Below, piece after piece: positions 35,709-48,906 of a stretch of DNA of 64,000 nucleotides. The DNA lies in contig JACTVC010000003.1 of NCBI GenBank assembly GCA_018417955.1, positions 1,612,001 to 1,676,000 of the forward strand. Direction: 5' to 3'. This DNA comes from Laccaria trichodermophora (lineage: Eukaryota; Basidiomycota; Agaricomycetes; Agaricales; Hydnangiaceae). Within the stretch, counting starts at the first letter, position 1. Every line of letters begins with the position of its first letter. The translations under genes and the position numbers were made by a program. A model generated the notes under the pieces. The model saw nothing but the letters and a program-made list of their open reading frames with translations, had not been told where the DNA came from and did not search any database.

Positions 35709-37651
35709 TCACCTATACTCCTCATCAAAATCATCGAAGTACCAATGCATCTCAGCCTTCTTCCGTTCCTCCTCATCAAGCGCACTATGTATCATCTCCT
35801 TAAGCTCCTGAGCATGCCCCATCACCTCCTCATACCGGTCGTCCGAAACCAAACCCTCAGGGTAAACCCCAATCAGTTCTATAAACTTCTCCATGAGCCC
35901 CTCCATTTCCCTCAACTCCTTATTCAACGCCATCGCCTCACGTACTTCATCAGCGTCAAACTCGATCGGACACAGTCCACCTCCACCTGTGAGTTCCTCC
36001 CAATTCCTCGTCGCTTCAATGAGCGCAACCTTCAATTCAATCGTCTCCCCCTCCCACGGCGCCCGCGCATTATGGAACAAGCGACGACGAAGCATATCCA
36101 TCGGGTTCACCAAAGTTGCATGATGGAGCTCATTGTTGTACCTCTCCGAAAGCGCAACATAGAGATAATGCAAAAGCCGACGACGCAATAACGGCATCTC
36201 CGATTCTCGTTGTTGTTCCTCCATCTCATCCCACCCTTCAGGGAGTGAAGGCTGTGTCGTACAATCCCACCCATCATCATTGTTCTGAAGCTCCTTTGGT
36301 ACACCCGCCTGCAGAGACAGAGGGAGGACAGTGGCGCCTTGCCAGCCAACTAGCCCGTTGACCACCCACGCATTCGGGTCACTGGGCGAGCGGGAAACGA
36401 CGATGTTGCGAACCCGGAGGTCGGGGTGGCGGATGCGAAAATGGTTGTTAGAGGACGACTCGTTGATAAAAAGGGAAGGCACGATTTGGAGGTATTTTTT
36501 GAGGTTCTGGATGTGTTCTGAGGGTTCTTGGCGCTGGTAGTTATACGATTTCCTCCTGGTGCGGTGGAAGGGCAATAATGGATGACCGAATTGCTGGAGA
36601 AAGGCGAGCTCCTTCTCAGCTCCTCTTTTGAGCGCTTCTTCGGCAGTTGAATCTATGGTTACGCACAAGTCAGTGAAGTCATGCGGTTAAAAAGAAAGGA
36701 ACGACTTACATGGTCCTCGATCTACGTCGAGCAGTGACCGCCGCCCAAACCACAGAGGCCTGCTTGTCTCCGGACCGATGCAAAACTGCTTATCCTTGAG
36801 TGGGATGCCCCTAGTGGGCCCAGAAACACCCTTGGGTGCATTCTCCAGATCTTCAGCAAAATACAAACTCCCCCCGGCCGGAAATGTAATCCCCATTATC
36901 CTCTTTTCCAACTCAACAACTTGTTCCAAGAATGCAATGATGCCCTCTTCCCCAAACTCATCACAGACGTCTGCGGCATTCTCGCCCCCGATGAACTCCG
37001 TGAAGATAAACTCTGTCCCCGCTTCATTATCACTTGTAGCAGAGTATCCATACACCTCTGGCACAGGTATCCCCATGGACCGTAAATATGCCAACGTAGC
37101 AGCCTCGCTAGCTACGGCGAGGTATAAGTTGGACACCACAGCAGGGTAAGGAACCTTGGCGATCATGCGGAAGCCGTCCTTCATTTCGATGAGGAGCACA
37201 CGGTTAAATCTGCACTCTGCGTATTTTCCGAAGCACTCTATGTCTTCAGGTGAGCGGTTTACAGATTGGGCTGCCAGAAAGAGGAGATGGGAGATGTTGA
37301 AGTAGCGGGCGCGCTCGGCGCGCCGTAGCTCTTCATTGACTCTAAGCCGATAGATTGAGTATAGGTCAGAGCTTCCGCGTACTGTGGAACTTACATCCAC
37401 CGCCCACAGGTATATTCAAAGAGGTCTCTAGTATCAGACTCGGATGCTGTGGAGAAGGTGCGGCGTGTGGAACAGATCGTGGTGACCTGAAAGCTCGAGG
37501 AAAAGCGAAATGAATGTGACGAAGAGATAGTCCTCGGCAGGTTATTCGTGCAAGTGGCTGGTGTCTGTCGAGAGTAGGAACGGCGCTGAGACAGCCAGAC
37601 TGGAATGTCTGGTAAGTTGAAGATACGCCTAGCCCTGTGAAGGAAGGGCAT
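35709..37651 (-). CDS. AIM9-like mitochondrial aminoglycoside-phosphotransferase-fold protein
   Basis: A protein of the fungal AIM9/APH-like family with a kinase-like fold. The start at 37651 gives a basic, Ser/Arg-rich mitochondrial presequence. The conserved TCGRW leads over an intron (37394-37342) to VNEELRRAERARYFNIS. A second intron lies at 36709-36653. The nucleotide-binding half has CRFNRVLLIEMKDGFRMIAKVPYP and LRSMGIPVPEVYGYS. The catalytic loop is RHPDLRVRNIVVS, with the HxDL...N residues kept. The next motif, normally IDW with the metal-binding Asp, reads LVGWQGATVLPL here, so that Asp is missing. A long charged helical C-terminus ends FDDFDEEYR. It may be a pseudoenzyme; substrate unknown for the family. 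Confidence 0.88.
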
Positions 37652-38341
37652 GATCTAGTGGGGGGCAGAAGAAAGACTGTGTGGACACCAAGAAGCTTCA
37701 GAACGAATTGGCCCTTTTTACACCGTTTCAAACAGTCCTTGAACAGTCCCAAACATTCTTTCCTACACAAGTCCACGAAGACGAACATGATAGTATGCAG
37801 GGCGCCTAGTAGCAATACATAGGCTATCTCTTCCAACTGAATTCTTAACTGTTGGCACTAGCGATCGAGTCCTGTCGTCCGTAAGTTATACTGCCAGTGA
37901 AAGACCCCATTGGTGCAGCAGCAAGGCGTACTAGTTTAACCAAGCAGAAATTCGAGCGGGTAGGTGTCAGGCATTGTTAAAAGCATATTAAATGTGTGCA
38001 GGCGAGCTCTGGGAACAATGTGACAAAGTTCGGAGGTATCTAAGAGAACCTATCTTGTGACCTACATAGACTTTTCTTTTGGAGCGCTAATTGCATTAGC
38101 GACACCGTAGCTATCGACCTGAGATGCCTCAGACCCCTCTATTACAAGTTCCCGCTCATATGCAACTTGCAGAGGGACAGCAGGGAACTAGGATGTGGAG
38201 AAATTCCAGGGCAGATAGCCTAATACGCAAGATATATCACTGTGAATCCCTCAGGGAAAGTTTCCATAGAAGGGTATATCACCAATTGTGCCCTCACACC
38301 ATTAGGATACAACTGGCGTATGTGCTTACAAAAACCGAAGG
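37652..38341. other. intergenic region of about 690 bp
   Basis: The region lies between the AIM9-like 5' end and the SEC1 3' end. No open frame with family features, no tRNA and no repeat was recognised. The right end is probably the SEC1 3' UTR. Confidence 0.5.
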
Positions 38342-41275
38342 TCAGAAACGGAATAACCCCTTCTTCTTCTTTTTGTCCTCCTTAGCAGAAGGAGTCAAAG
38401 AACTGATGGACCCTTGAAAAGAGCTGGTCGGTGATGGTGACACAATTTTGTGGGCAGCAGGTGTAGGGAGTGAGCTCTGTGAAGGTCGTGGTGCCGCCTC
38501 CTTTGTGAAATATTTCTCATCGTAGTAATCCTGGTAGGGCCTACGTCCCTCTCTACGATCGCGCAGACCATTGGGGATTGCCTTCGATCCTGCACCGCCT
38601 AGGTCCAATACCTTCAAATCGTCCACCATTTGGCGAGGGGTGCACACATGCGTTGAACCTGTGTCGTGGCCGTTCAGACCATACCCTTGAAAGGCAGACA
38701 GAGGAAGCTCTTTACCAATGAAAATATCCTTGTTCAAAGAACTTGATAGTTGATACACTTCACGTTTCTCAGAGTGCGTCATTCCTCCTGCGATGAATAC
38801 CAGAACCCGTTGCCGATTATCAGGCACGACGGCGGATTTAGGAGCTCTATGCCATGCTGGTTTTTGACTGCGCAATGACGTTGCTTGCGGAGGCGGCGAG
38901 CGAAGACTACTCGCTTGCAAAGGAATCGCTGAGGGGGCATCTCTCACATAGGGGAACAACGACATCTCGAGCTTGTCCGCAACTTGGTCCTGATTCACCG
39001 TGAGCAAAGGTGATAGGATTGTGCGATGTGATAATTACCTCTATCATGGTCGTAATAGCAGGTTTGAACCTAGACAACTCATACTCCTCCTCGTTATTTA
39101 CTTTTTGCTTCATTTTTTTCTTCGTCTCCTTATCATTGGGACCCTGTAAAGAAATCAGTTATTTTCTTGAAGATTTGCTCACGAATGACAGACTCTGCTA
39201 ATCTTAACACCCATATGTACTAACGCGTTTATAGCGTCCTGCTCTGGAAGGGTTAATCTCGCATGTTGGTACAACCTCCGACGGTCCTCGTCCGGAACGC
39301 CGTCGCGGTATTGAATGTACAACGCGATTATTCGTACTTTGCTCGCATTGCTTCATGCGCGTGTGAGGGGGACATAAACAATGTGCAAGTGTCGAACTCA
39401 CATGACTTCCCTGCTGTCGAGCAGTGGTACCATCTCCTCCACCAATCCCTTTGGTGTCTTCCCTTGAGCGTTTAAGCCGGTGGCGCAACACTGACAATCA
39501 TATCAACCACATCCGTAATACGCATGTTTGGAGACCCCACCTGTTCGACATTCGCTACGAGTGGTAGCTTATCGCGCTCGAAGATCGCCATGCAATCCTG
39601 TGCCATACTCAGATGCAGGGAAAACTAAAAGGAATTTGAGTTAGTTGTCGCCCTGAAAATCGAGTTCGTCAACCTTTTCGCGTTGCTCTTGGTACTGAGG
39701 TAGGTTGGCGAGCATCTCTTTCATGTCATTTAGATTGGCCGCGCCTTCTCTGAGGCAGGAATAAGTCATGAGAATTGCTATTTTTGCATTCAAAGAAACA
39801 AACCCTTTAAACACTGCATTTTCTTCCAAAAACTTGTTAAAGTCAGCCATAAGCTTATCGATGGCTTCTCGCATATGCATATGTCGAACTGCGGTCCAAA
39901 CGGCATCCGAGTCATTGAGTGTGGCAGTCTTGTCCTCGTAAGCTCCCACAGACGACTGGAATTTGTATCTGAGAACGACTATGAACAGCAAAAACAGATG
40001 CAGATACAGGACAACGAACGTATATTTTACGCCATCCTCAATGGGCAGCAGATCATTGGCCATAGCTTGATAAGTAAATTCATGAATGAACGGTGCAACC
40101 ATATCCATGGCTCGATCAGTAATAAGGAGCGTTGCTCGTGGTCGCGAATGATCTGTTTTCTGTGTGAGATAATCAGATGTACAAATCGAACTGTAGCCAG
40201 TAGAAAACTAACCGCAAATTCTGGATTCGCTTTCTTATGCTCTTCAAGGTTACTTTGTACCATAAAGGCAAGCAGTTTGGTTACAAAATCTGTCTCAACA
40301 GATTCGTATGCGCGCGCATCAGCCCCACGGGCAAGATTGGTGCGCCATCGGCTGCTGCTCTCGGGTGGGGGCGGAGGGCGGGTTGTAGGATTGGGTTTCA
40401 GAGGGCCTAGAGGGAGGTGGTTGGGGGGCATGTAGTACCGAATATACGGAAATTCATTAAGGGTGATGCAAACGTTGGTGATCTTATGCAAGCGACTAAG
40501 ACTAGTGCAATGGCGATGTTGATATCACTCACCATTTTACTCGTAAATCGAAGGTCCTCTTCTAAGCGATCGCGTGCAACCTTATGTGCTGCCTCGGTTC
40601 GCGGCGGACTGTAAATGCTGAAGAAAAGGCTTGGGTCTTGTTGGGAGAACGTCTGTGCCTCCGTAGCTGTATGAGATTCAATGAGGACACGGCGCGCGAG
40701 CTAACTTGAGATCGCTCACCCCAAAAGTTGACGAACAGTTCCTTTAGGCCTTGGAGGTGAGGTTCGGCTTGAGAAGATGTTAGTCGCTCAAATAGCGGTT
40801 CAGGCAATCCTATACCCCCTCGATCAGCGACTTTCTAAGTTTTTGTAAGAGTGATGAACATGCCTTCAATGAAGAACAGATGGGCGGCGGCGTACTGCTT
40901 GTGGTTGGTGAAATCCCTAATGATTCTATCTACATTCTGAGTTGTTGGCATAAGCAGGTAAACCGCCTCGAATTCTGGCTGGGGGTCGCGGTAGTTCGAT
41001 ATCGATTCTATCACTGTCGAGCATTGAGCCAGATAGCTCCTTGCATGAAATATCTGCAACTCACAGGTGACGTTCTCTTCCAATATATCAAACTGCTTCA
41101 GCACAGAACCGAGCAACTTCTGAGAATGCTCATCTACGACGAGTATCTTCCACCTGCCAGGTGGGTTGACCGATCTGATTGCCTCTAGGAACTCTACAAG
41201 ACATGTTAGTCAAAGGGTGGAGAACAAACGGTGGAGGTGCCTACTGTTCCGTACAATTGTGATTAGAGACGACAT
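38342..41275 (-). CDS. SEC1: Sec1/Munc18 protein SEC1
   Basis: A Sec1/Munc18-family regulator that binds syntaxin-type SNAREs and drives vesicle fusion at the plasma membrane. The start at 41275 gives MSSLITIVRN, followed over an intron by FLEAIRSVNPPGRWKILVVD, the typical Sec1 N-terminus. Later exons give EAVYLLMPTTQNVDRIIRDF, SPPRTEAAHKVARD, PNLAR and ETDFVTKLLAF, then KYKFQSSVGAYEDK-like text, DLKEMLANLPQYQ-like text and GKTPKGLVEEMVPLLDS. Near 39240-39310 comes RDGVPDEDRRRLYQHARL. The terminal exon (39007-38342) holds VLVFIAGGMTHSEKREVYQLS and a basic tail ending KKKKKGLFRF. About ten short introns. All domain-3a and C-terminal landmarks are present, so the gene looks intact. Confidence 0.9.
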
Positions 41276-41591
41276 CGAAGTAGAGTTAACCAATGTTCAA
41301 CACTTGGTCAACCTCGGAGAAAGCACCAATCTGGGCGGCAATTGGTAAATGCTGATCGTCTTGCGACGGGCCAAGAGGCGACCAACGGATATCTCCGGTC
41401 ATACAAAAGTCATAATCTTATCGTGTTACGAGAGAACTGATATGTAAAGTACTGTTCCATCAGTTACCAAACGGAACGTAAACATTAAGAAGACCTATAA
41501 ATCGAGTCCCAATATCACCATTAATTGTCCATTTTTTGCCTTCTTATTCCACAGCTACTCATAAAAAACTCTTGAGGTCATCTCAAAGAGC

Positions 41592-43649
41592 TCAAAACAA
41601 GCCGAAAATGAGAGCCGAGCCAGACAACACCAGTGCAAAAAGTAGAGGAACTTGGTGGTCGAAGGCAGAACTGGACGATGATGAGGCGGCACCTGATTTG
41701 GTATCAGCTTTGCCGTTGCCGTCGATATCAACGCCGCCACCAGTATGATTGGTAGCTGGGAATGAAGCATTCTTGTTGGATTCCAGATAAAGATTAGACG
41801 TGGGGATCTTGGAGCATTGACCAATGGGAAGAAGCTAGATTCCAAACATGTTAAAATGAGGAGTTTTGAATGATATGAGGACAGCTTACGTTGAAAGGGG
41901 GGTTGTGTGTCAACGCAGCGTTCAAGGTGTAACCGATGGCAAGGTCGACGGTTATCTCGAACAAATCGTGCTGCAGAACGATGAACCTGTAGAAACATGA
42001 ATACCGTGTATAAAGAGCAGGGCATGTAACAAACCCATGGTCCATGCCTGTTGCGTTCGTGAGGATGGTTTCGAAGGTATTGAAAGAGTCGGTTCCATTG
42101 ACTTGGCCGCCGGCGACTCTCCAGTCTGCAAAATTGATAAGAGAGAAGAAAAGTAACGAGGTGTAAAAATTGACCATTGGTATCAAACACTCCGCCGGAG
42201 GGTGTGCGGGTCCACATGATGGGAACCATGCCCATCGCCAAGGAAATTGCTCGAACACGGTCATCTATTGCAAGGTCAAATTTGTGGATGGACAAAGATA
42301 GGCAATACTTACCAATATCACCATAAGGAGGACGCATAGTAGTAGGAGCAACTCCGAGCACATTCTTGATGGCCTTGCGAGTCCAGCCAAGCTCGGCAAC
42401 AATTTGAGGAGTCGTCAAACTAGTGAGAGGCTGGAGTAAAGGTTCAAACAAGTTAGTAATTGTTCACTAGACCCGAATGAAAATATTGACCCTGTGCGAC
42501 CAGGTGTGCACGCTGATCTCATGTCCGGCCATGTACTCTTCGATGAGAACGGTGGGCCGTTCAATGACACGAGAACCGACGACGAAGAAAGTAGCAGAAA
42601 TTTTCTTCTGGTCCAGGTAGTTGAGCAAGTTCCTGCAGAGATCAATGAAGATATGGACAATACAAGTAAAACGAAAGTGACGTACTGGGCTGTAAGAAAA
42701 ATTAGTCGCATGTAATGAGGTTGTGAGGGGAAAAAGATGCTGAGAATTACGCACTATAGAATGATGGACCGTCGTCAAAGCTAACACCCCAAGTCCCTTT
42801 ATCAGGACAAGAGGTGATATCTATTTGAGGCGATGAGGCGTCGTCAAAAGTCGCATTGAATGTAAAGCATACCAGTTGAACGGGTCCAGCCACCGCAAGT
42901 CCACCAGCCACGGTTCTGAGCATCCGCAGCGGCAGCGGGATCTCCAACACAAGATCCATCAGCAGTGGGGTTGATATTGGGTATATTGAAACCATCAAGC
43001 TCCTTCATCCATTCCGCAACCTGTGGGGAGCCTAGTGTGATAGGTTTTAAAAAATGGTCTTCGCCAAAAGCGAGCATGCATGTGCTTACTGGTGTCAGGG
43101 ACCTTATCCTGGACCGGCCAGTCGCCACTTCGGAACACAACTGAAAAAAAATTGTTACACATGAGGAACAATGGTAGCACGCGCAGAAAAATATGACTCA
43201 CAGGTTGTGGGAAGAACTGGGGCACCAGACACAGGGGGCGTCGCGCCAACCGGATACGTGGTGGCTGGCGGTAGGGGCGCGTGCGTGGGCATACCAAGGG
43301 TGATGTTCGCAAGAGCAGGAATATCAGTGCCCGTAGCCAAGGGAGGAGGCCCGGTGCTTGTTGGCCTTGTCACCGCCGAAGCGGAAGCAGAGCCAGTGGT
43401 AGTAGAGCCAACAGAACCGGAGGAAGAAGCTGGAGGCGCTGCAGCTGGCACGGAAGCGGACGTGGTCGTGGACGACGCGGCAGGAGGAGGGGCAGAAGAG
43501 GCAGGAGGACTTGTCGCTGCTGGAGCAGAAGCAGAGGACGACGCTGACGTTGCCTGACGCCTGTGAGCAACATTAAGGTGCCTGTTGTTTAGTTTTTGTG
43601 CATTAACAAGAGCCAAAGCAGAAAGTAGAATGAGGGCTTGGATCCTCAT
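41592..43649 (-). CDS. chitin deacetylase, GPI-anchored
   Basis: A carbohydrate esterase family 4 enzyme converting cell-wall chitin to chitosan. The start at 43649 gives a signal peptide (IQALILLSALALVNA), then a Ser/Thr/Pro/Ala-rich region likely O-glycosylated. The NodB-type domain has all main motifs: WGVSFDDGPS (motif 1), EISVHTWSHR (motif 2 His residues), RPPYGDI (motif 3), MWTRTPSGG and IVLQHDL (motifs 4 and 5). The C-terminus is a Ser-rich stretch then a hydrophobic tail ending IFGLF, as for a GPI-attachment signal. Eight or more introns of about 50-60 nt. Stop is TGA at 41594-41592. The enzyme would act at the plasma membrane/cell wall face. Confidence 0.93.
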
Positions 43650-43969
43650 GATTGTTCAAAAAGAGAGGAAGATAAAAGGAAGGTGGGTTGCGCACGACGG
43701 TGCTGGCTTCTGAAGAGAGGGGAGAGTTACTTGGTCAACCTGGTTTTTGTTCAACCCGTAGTGATGTCGCTGGCTCGGCATCACGCGCCAAGCCTACTAC
43801 CGCATGAATTTTCAATTTCCCCATTCAGCCATGCATGGACATATTAGTTATGGTAAATGTTACAGATCCTACATGTATAGAATAAGTACTATGCGAGACG
43901 TACATCGACGCGTAATCGAAAGCGACACAGACAGTGACATGAACGAAGAAAAAAAAAGAGAATATCATA

Positions 43970-46900
43970 TCAGCGGGGCATTGACATCATCGACCCATCA
44001 TCGGACATGAACCTCTGCGGCCCTGCTGCCGTCCTAAGCGCTAACACCCTATCTTCGGAGACGATCAGAATCTCATCCCGACCCACCCCTTGTATATGCC
44101 GAGGCTGGGAAATGTAAGGTGCCTGTCGTGTGAGATGGCCGTAGTTGCCATAAGGTCTGAAAGTGGTCGTCAAGTCCCGGCTAATCCAATGAGGAGGTGA
44201 AAACATACTGGTATCCTTGGTGGGGGTTGTATTGTTGAGTTGCTGTATTCGTAACAGACGGTGGTGTGTCCGCAAATAATAATCGGAGGTTGAAACCTTG
44301 GATGACCTGTGACAGCAAGCCGGTTTCGATGTGCCGAATTTCAACAAACGATGGCTCAAAGGCTAGCACATATGGTTCATGGAGAGCTAGAATCAAAAAC
44401 GGTCAGGGGATCCCGTCTAAAAATGAAGGTTACCAACATACCGAAGCCAGTGGGTTGCCCTTCCCATTGTACCATGAAATTCAACCGTGATCGTCGTCCA
44501 TTCTTGTTGACATAAAACGCAAATTCTGCGGGGAAAAGAGAGGAAGTCAATCAAAATATATGAAACGACATGAAACATAGAACACCCACCGTCGTAACAA
44601 AGGAGAAATTCGTTGTGGATGCGGTAGATGGCCATAGGACGAAGATTGTCTCGTTTTCTCACAAAGTCAAGGGACTCATCGTGAGGATCCAAGAGACCTT
44701 GTGTATCGAGAGTTTCGAGATCGACGATTTCAAAACCTTTTGAGCAACCAACACACATCTTCGTCTTGAGATAATGGATCGACGTCGACTCAACGGGAAT
44801 GTAGAATTCCTAAATCATCAAAATCAATGCCAAATAAAATCCCAGACCCACAACATTCTCACTCTGAACATTTTGAGAGTGTCGTTCCCCCCTTGTAGTA
44901 ATTTTCGGAATGTCGGTTTCGCCCGTCCTCGGATATTCTGGTCAATGGGCTCCAGAGTTTTGAAAGTACTAGACAACTGGCTTGACTTGACAATGCAAAC
45001 GAGTACCCGCCCGAGACAGAATCCTGCTTTGAAAAAAGAGGTGTGCGAGGATATTCGTTTCGCTCTTCTCAGGCCTGCCATGGGATCCCGCTTATCGAGC
45101 GCTTCGAGAGGGAACGTAATTACTTGGCGCTCTGTGCCACATCAATATAACCTGTTCGGACTCGACAGCTAGGATGCTTACCAGAAAGAACAATGAGCAG
45201 TTCGTACTCTTCCAGTACGTCGACCTGGAGTACGTCGAGGAGAGCCAATACCTTTACAGGTTCATTCTCCGGCGACGTAAAGCTCGAAATGTAGACACCA
45301 TCATCAGTGCCATAGACAATAGAACGGCCTCTGTCTAAACAACGCTTGGCGTCAGCGATGCTTCTCAACCCAACAAAGTACATCTTACCAAACGGTGCAG
45401 CACAATTAACCTTGTTCGGGCCTGAGAAAAATCCTTCACTCAATGTAACAGTGTCGAAAATCATGCTCCTCTCCCGCATAGCCTGCTGCTGCTTGAAGAT
45501 GCTCTCCAGCCACTTCCGCTGCAACACCGCTGAATCCGCCCAAAGCATCAGATTGTAGCACTTGCGGCCAAGATACACAAAATTGATCCAGTGCTGGCCT
45601 TTTGCTTCATGCCTGGTGGTGACGGCAGACACAACGTTGGGCATACCCCCTCGTTCTCGGGTGAATGAGGACTTTTTTACGAGCCCCTGGTTTTTCCGCT
45701 GTTGGTTGCGTATCGATGCAGTGGCTTCTTCCGCGGCGGTAATTAAGAGAAGTTCTAGAGGTATAGGCTGACGAGGTGTCAGTTAAGACGATCTTGTCAA
45801 ATCAAGGACACTGACGCGTCGATAAACTTTGTACTGCTCCTGCTGCTTCCCTTTCGCTACTTTTGTGAATAACATAGCGTGATCAAGCAAGAAAACCTGA
45901 AGTTCTCCATCTCGTTTGCTGAGGGGGCCCTTGTGAACCATCTCACGGCCTTCCTCCAGTAGGCGTAAATCCTATGACACGACAGTGAGGCTGCCTCTAA
46001 AATGAACATAGACGAATGACGCATACCACTTCTTCGCCTGGCTTGAAGAATAAGGCGTCATTGAGTTTCTGAAGGCTAGCACGATTCTCGGCCTTTCCTG
46101 ACTCGGTATTGACCTTGGTCAGGAATTCGCGAACCAGCTTCACGACTTGTGGGAGGACGTGTTTGTCTGGGCTGTCATCGGGGGTATGCTTGAGTACAGC
46201 CTCCAACAGGAGAGGATACCTCGCTAAACGGGTCGTTGGCTTGGTAAGATAAGCATTGAGCTCCAACCTTCGCGATTCAGGAAGGCCCTCAGTGGCCTGT
46301 AAACACATTCACATCAACAACACATCAAGTCCAAGCATAAATGACGAACCTCCACGAATGCTGCAAAAGCTGGATTTGAGCTTTTCTCCTTCTCAAATCG
46401 GTCTTTTCCAGCGAGCTGATGGCCACCATAAGATACAAAAGGACTAAAATGGGGCACGGCATCCAAGAATATATCGCCAATCTTTTCGACCACAGCATAA
46501 GACTTTTGTCGCTTGTTGAGGGCATCCCGCAATCGCGTATTAACAGCAATGATGTGTTCGATATTCCAAAAAACAGTCGTAATGAATTCTTGCCGTGTAG
46601 ACTGAGGTATGACATCCGACTCCTTGAGGCGATTCATCCATTGCTTGAGAGGTTCATTCAAAGAGGGTTTCAAGCGAAAATCTTGAAGCTTACGTCTCGA
46701 AGGTATTCCATATCCCGCACAAAGTCACGCTCAGTATAGATGACTTCATTGATAGCCTCTTGACGTCGTTTCTCTGCATCAGAGACACTATTGAGAATTT
46801 CTTGAGGTACAGAGTGAATCCATAGCGTTCCGTCGTCCTGTAAGATGATAAGACTTTGGAAAGGCAAGAGTGAAAAAAACAAACAGGAACATCGCCCAAA

Positions 46901-48776
46901 CTCTCTCGACTGATCTGCTTCGAAAGTCCAGGCTGAGGCTTCATGTTCAACCTCGCCTGTTGCTCAAGACGTCGAGGACACGCAATGCTATAGCACAGTT
47001 GATCTCTCGAACACGTTGGAGAATAACAATCCGTAAGGAGGGTGAAAACCCCTGATGGCAAAGGAGCTTCATCGGAACTCAACGAGTCTTTCCTGGTACG
47101 TGTCGACGGCGCTGCAGAATCCGGCCCGTCCTCCTCCTGCTGACGCATAGAACAATAAACGCATAACTCAGAAGAAAGGTTAGGAAGGGCTTACGGGAGA
47201 TGCATCTGACTGTATAGACATATGACGGAGGCTTTTCTGAATAGCAGCGGGGTCAGCTGGAGGACTTGGCAACTCCCCACCTACAAAAGGACTAGGAAGA
47301 ATAGTCCGAAACTGATACAGTTCATTGGCACTGTCGCGTAAACGGTGGTCGTAAGTCACGTCGTGAAAGAATTTTTGAGCATCCAATGCGCGGCCGAGTA
47401 GAAGAGCTAGATTACGATCGGCTGTTTTGATAATGTACGCAATTTTATCGACAGCTTCACGACCATCAAAGGTATCCTTGTACGTGAGGCCGTCCTTGAC
47501 TCTATCCATAAGAGGTATACGCTCACGAAATGCTTCGGCAACACGGGAAAGCAGCGCTGGGTATACAATGGGAGTTTTTCTGGAAGGACGAACGGAGGCG
47601 GGTGAATTGCGCCCCTCGTGAAATGAAGGTGGTATTGGAGGTTTCGAGGAACGTCTTTGTTCGTGAGTCGTCTTGATCGAAGCGGCGGACATTGACATTG
47701 AACGGTCTTGTCCTACCCGTGAGCGAACGGTATTAAACTTGGGTAGTGTACGCGACGACTCGGTTGACCTTCTCGGATCGTGCTGAGTGGCAGATCCGTC
47801 GGCAGTCGAAGAGGAAGAGGATGGAGATGCAGTCGTGACGGAAGAAAGAATGGCCTGTGCGGCGCTCGTGTCGACATGAAGAGAGAAATTCTGACGTAAC
47901 CGTTGAGACTCGGTATAATCACAAGGATAGTACTCACCGAATGCGTGCTTTCAGCGATAGAAGATTGTCGCAAATGTTGACTAGAACGGTGGGCTTTCTT
48001 AACCGGAACTATGATGAAAAAAAGCATGAGACAGCACATGAAACGAATATCGAAAACATACCACGCTCATTGACAGCCCACGGAAGCTCACTACTACCTT
48101 CATCTCCACTATCATTCGCACTACCTCCTCCAAAATTGACCCCCAATCGACCGTCATCGTGCTCGAGACTTATCCCCAGACGAGGTGTATCAGCTGGTTG
48201 GCCAAGGTGCCCATTCTGTGACTGTGAATAGGACGCTCGATCTGGCGAGCCAGGTGAAATATAATACTTGGTCCCAGCAGATCCGTGATTGTGTATTTGA
48301 GCCTGATAAGCCTGGGCGATGGTCATCCCAGACTGGGAGGGTATCCCTAGACTATGATCTGGTAGTCCATTGGGATGTGGGGGAATAACGCCAGTATTGC
48401 TGATGACAGATCTTGCGCGAGGGACAGGTTGGTTTGGGGGTGCTAGGGAGTTCGCATAGGGAAATTGCTGTTGGATTTGATGATATGGTTGTGGAGGCGG
48501 TGGTTGGGTAGGATAGTAGGGTTGCCCGTAGGCGCCTGAATTGGCATGGGGGGGGGGAGGAGGAGCATAGGGATTTTGATTGTAGGCATGAGAGGGAGAA
48601 AATGAAGATCTTCTATCGAGATTATTCTGGTAAGGTTGTTGAGAGTAGAGATAAGGCTGAATGGGTGGTTGCTGGTTGAGGTACTGAGGGTGTTGGTGTT
48701 GTGCGCGACCAAAGATAGACTCGTATGCTGCGTGTCTTTTATCTGGGGGCTGGCGAGGGCCCGAAGGCTTGTCCAT
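43970..48776 (-). CDS. Rho guanine nucleotide exchange factor, ROM1/ROM2 type (DEP-DH-PH-CNH)
   Basis: An exchange factor activating Rho1, which controls cell-wall glucan synthesis and the integrity pathway. The start at 48776 gives a disordered Pro/Gln/Tyr-rich N-terminus. A DEP domain follows (47590-47290; LTYKDTFDGREAVDKIAYII). The DH domain (46800-46000) includes AINEVIYTERDFVRDMEYL, FWNIEHIIAVN and YLTKPTTRLARYPLLLEAVL. A PH region (about 45970-45660) has ELQVFLLDHAMLFTKV. A CNH domain (45640-43970) starts with HWINFVYLGRKCYNLMLW, then IVYGTDDGVYIS, and ends near EILIVSEDRVLALR. Introns are short and many. Domain order and length match fungal Rom2. The neighbouring chitin deacetylase is also a wall gene, but co-regulation is only a guess. 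Confidence 0.9.
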
Positions 48777-48906
48777 TATCCAGATAGCACCTTAATGGTT
48801 CCAATGATTGAATGCCGTTCTGTGAGAGTTCAAGTTGCCTTTCATGCGCTTGGCGTGAGTGATCTCGTTGTTGGCGCTAGTTTACCATCCGACACAAACA
48901 AATATT

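Noticed and set aside
43171..43557. plus-strand Ala/Gly/Glu-rich ORF
   Set aside because: Antisense shadow of the Ser/Thr/Pro-rich region of the chitin deacetylase.
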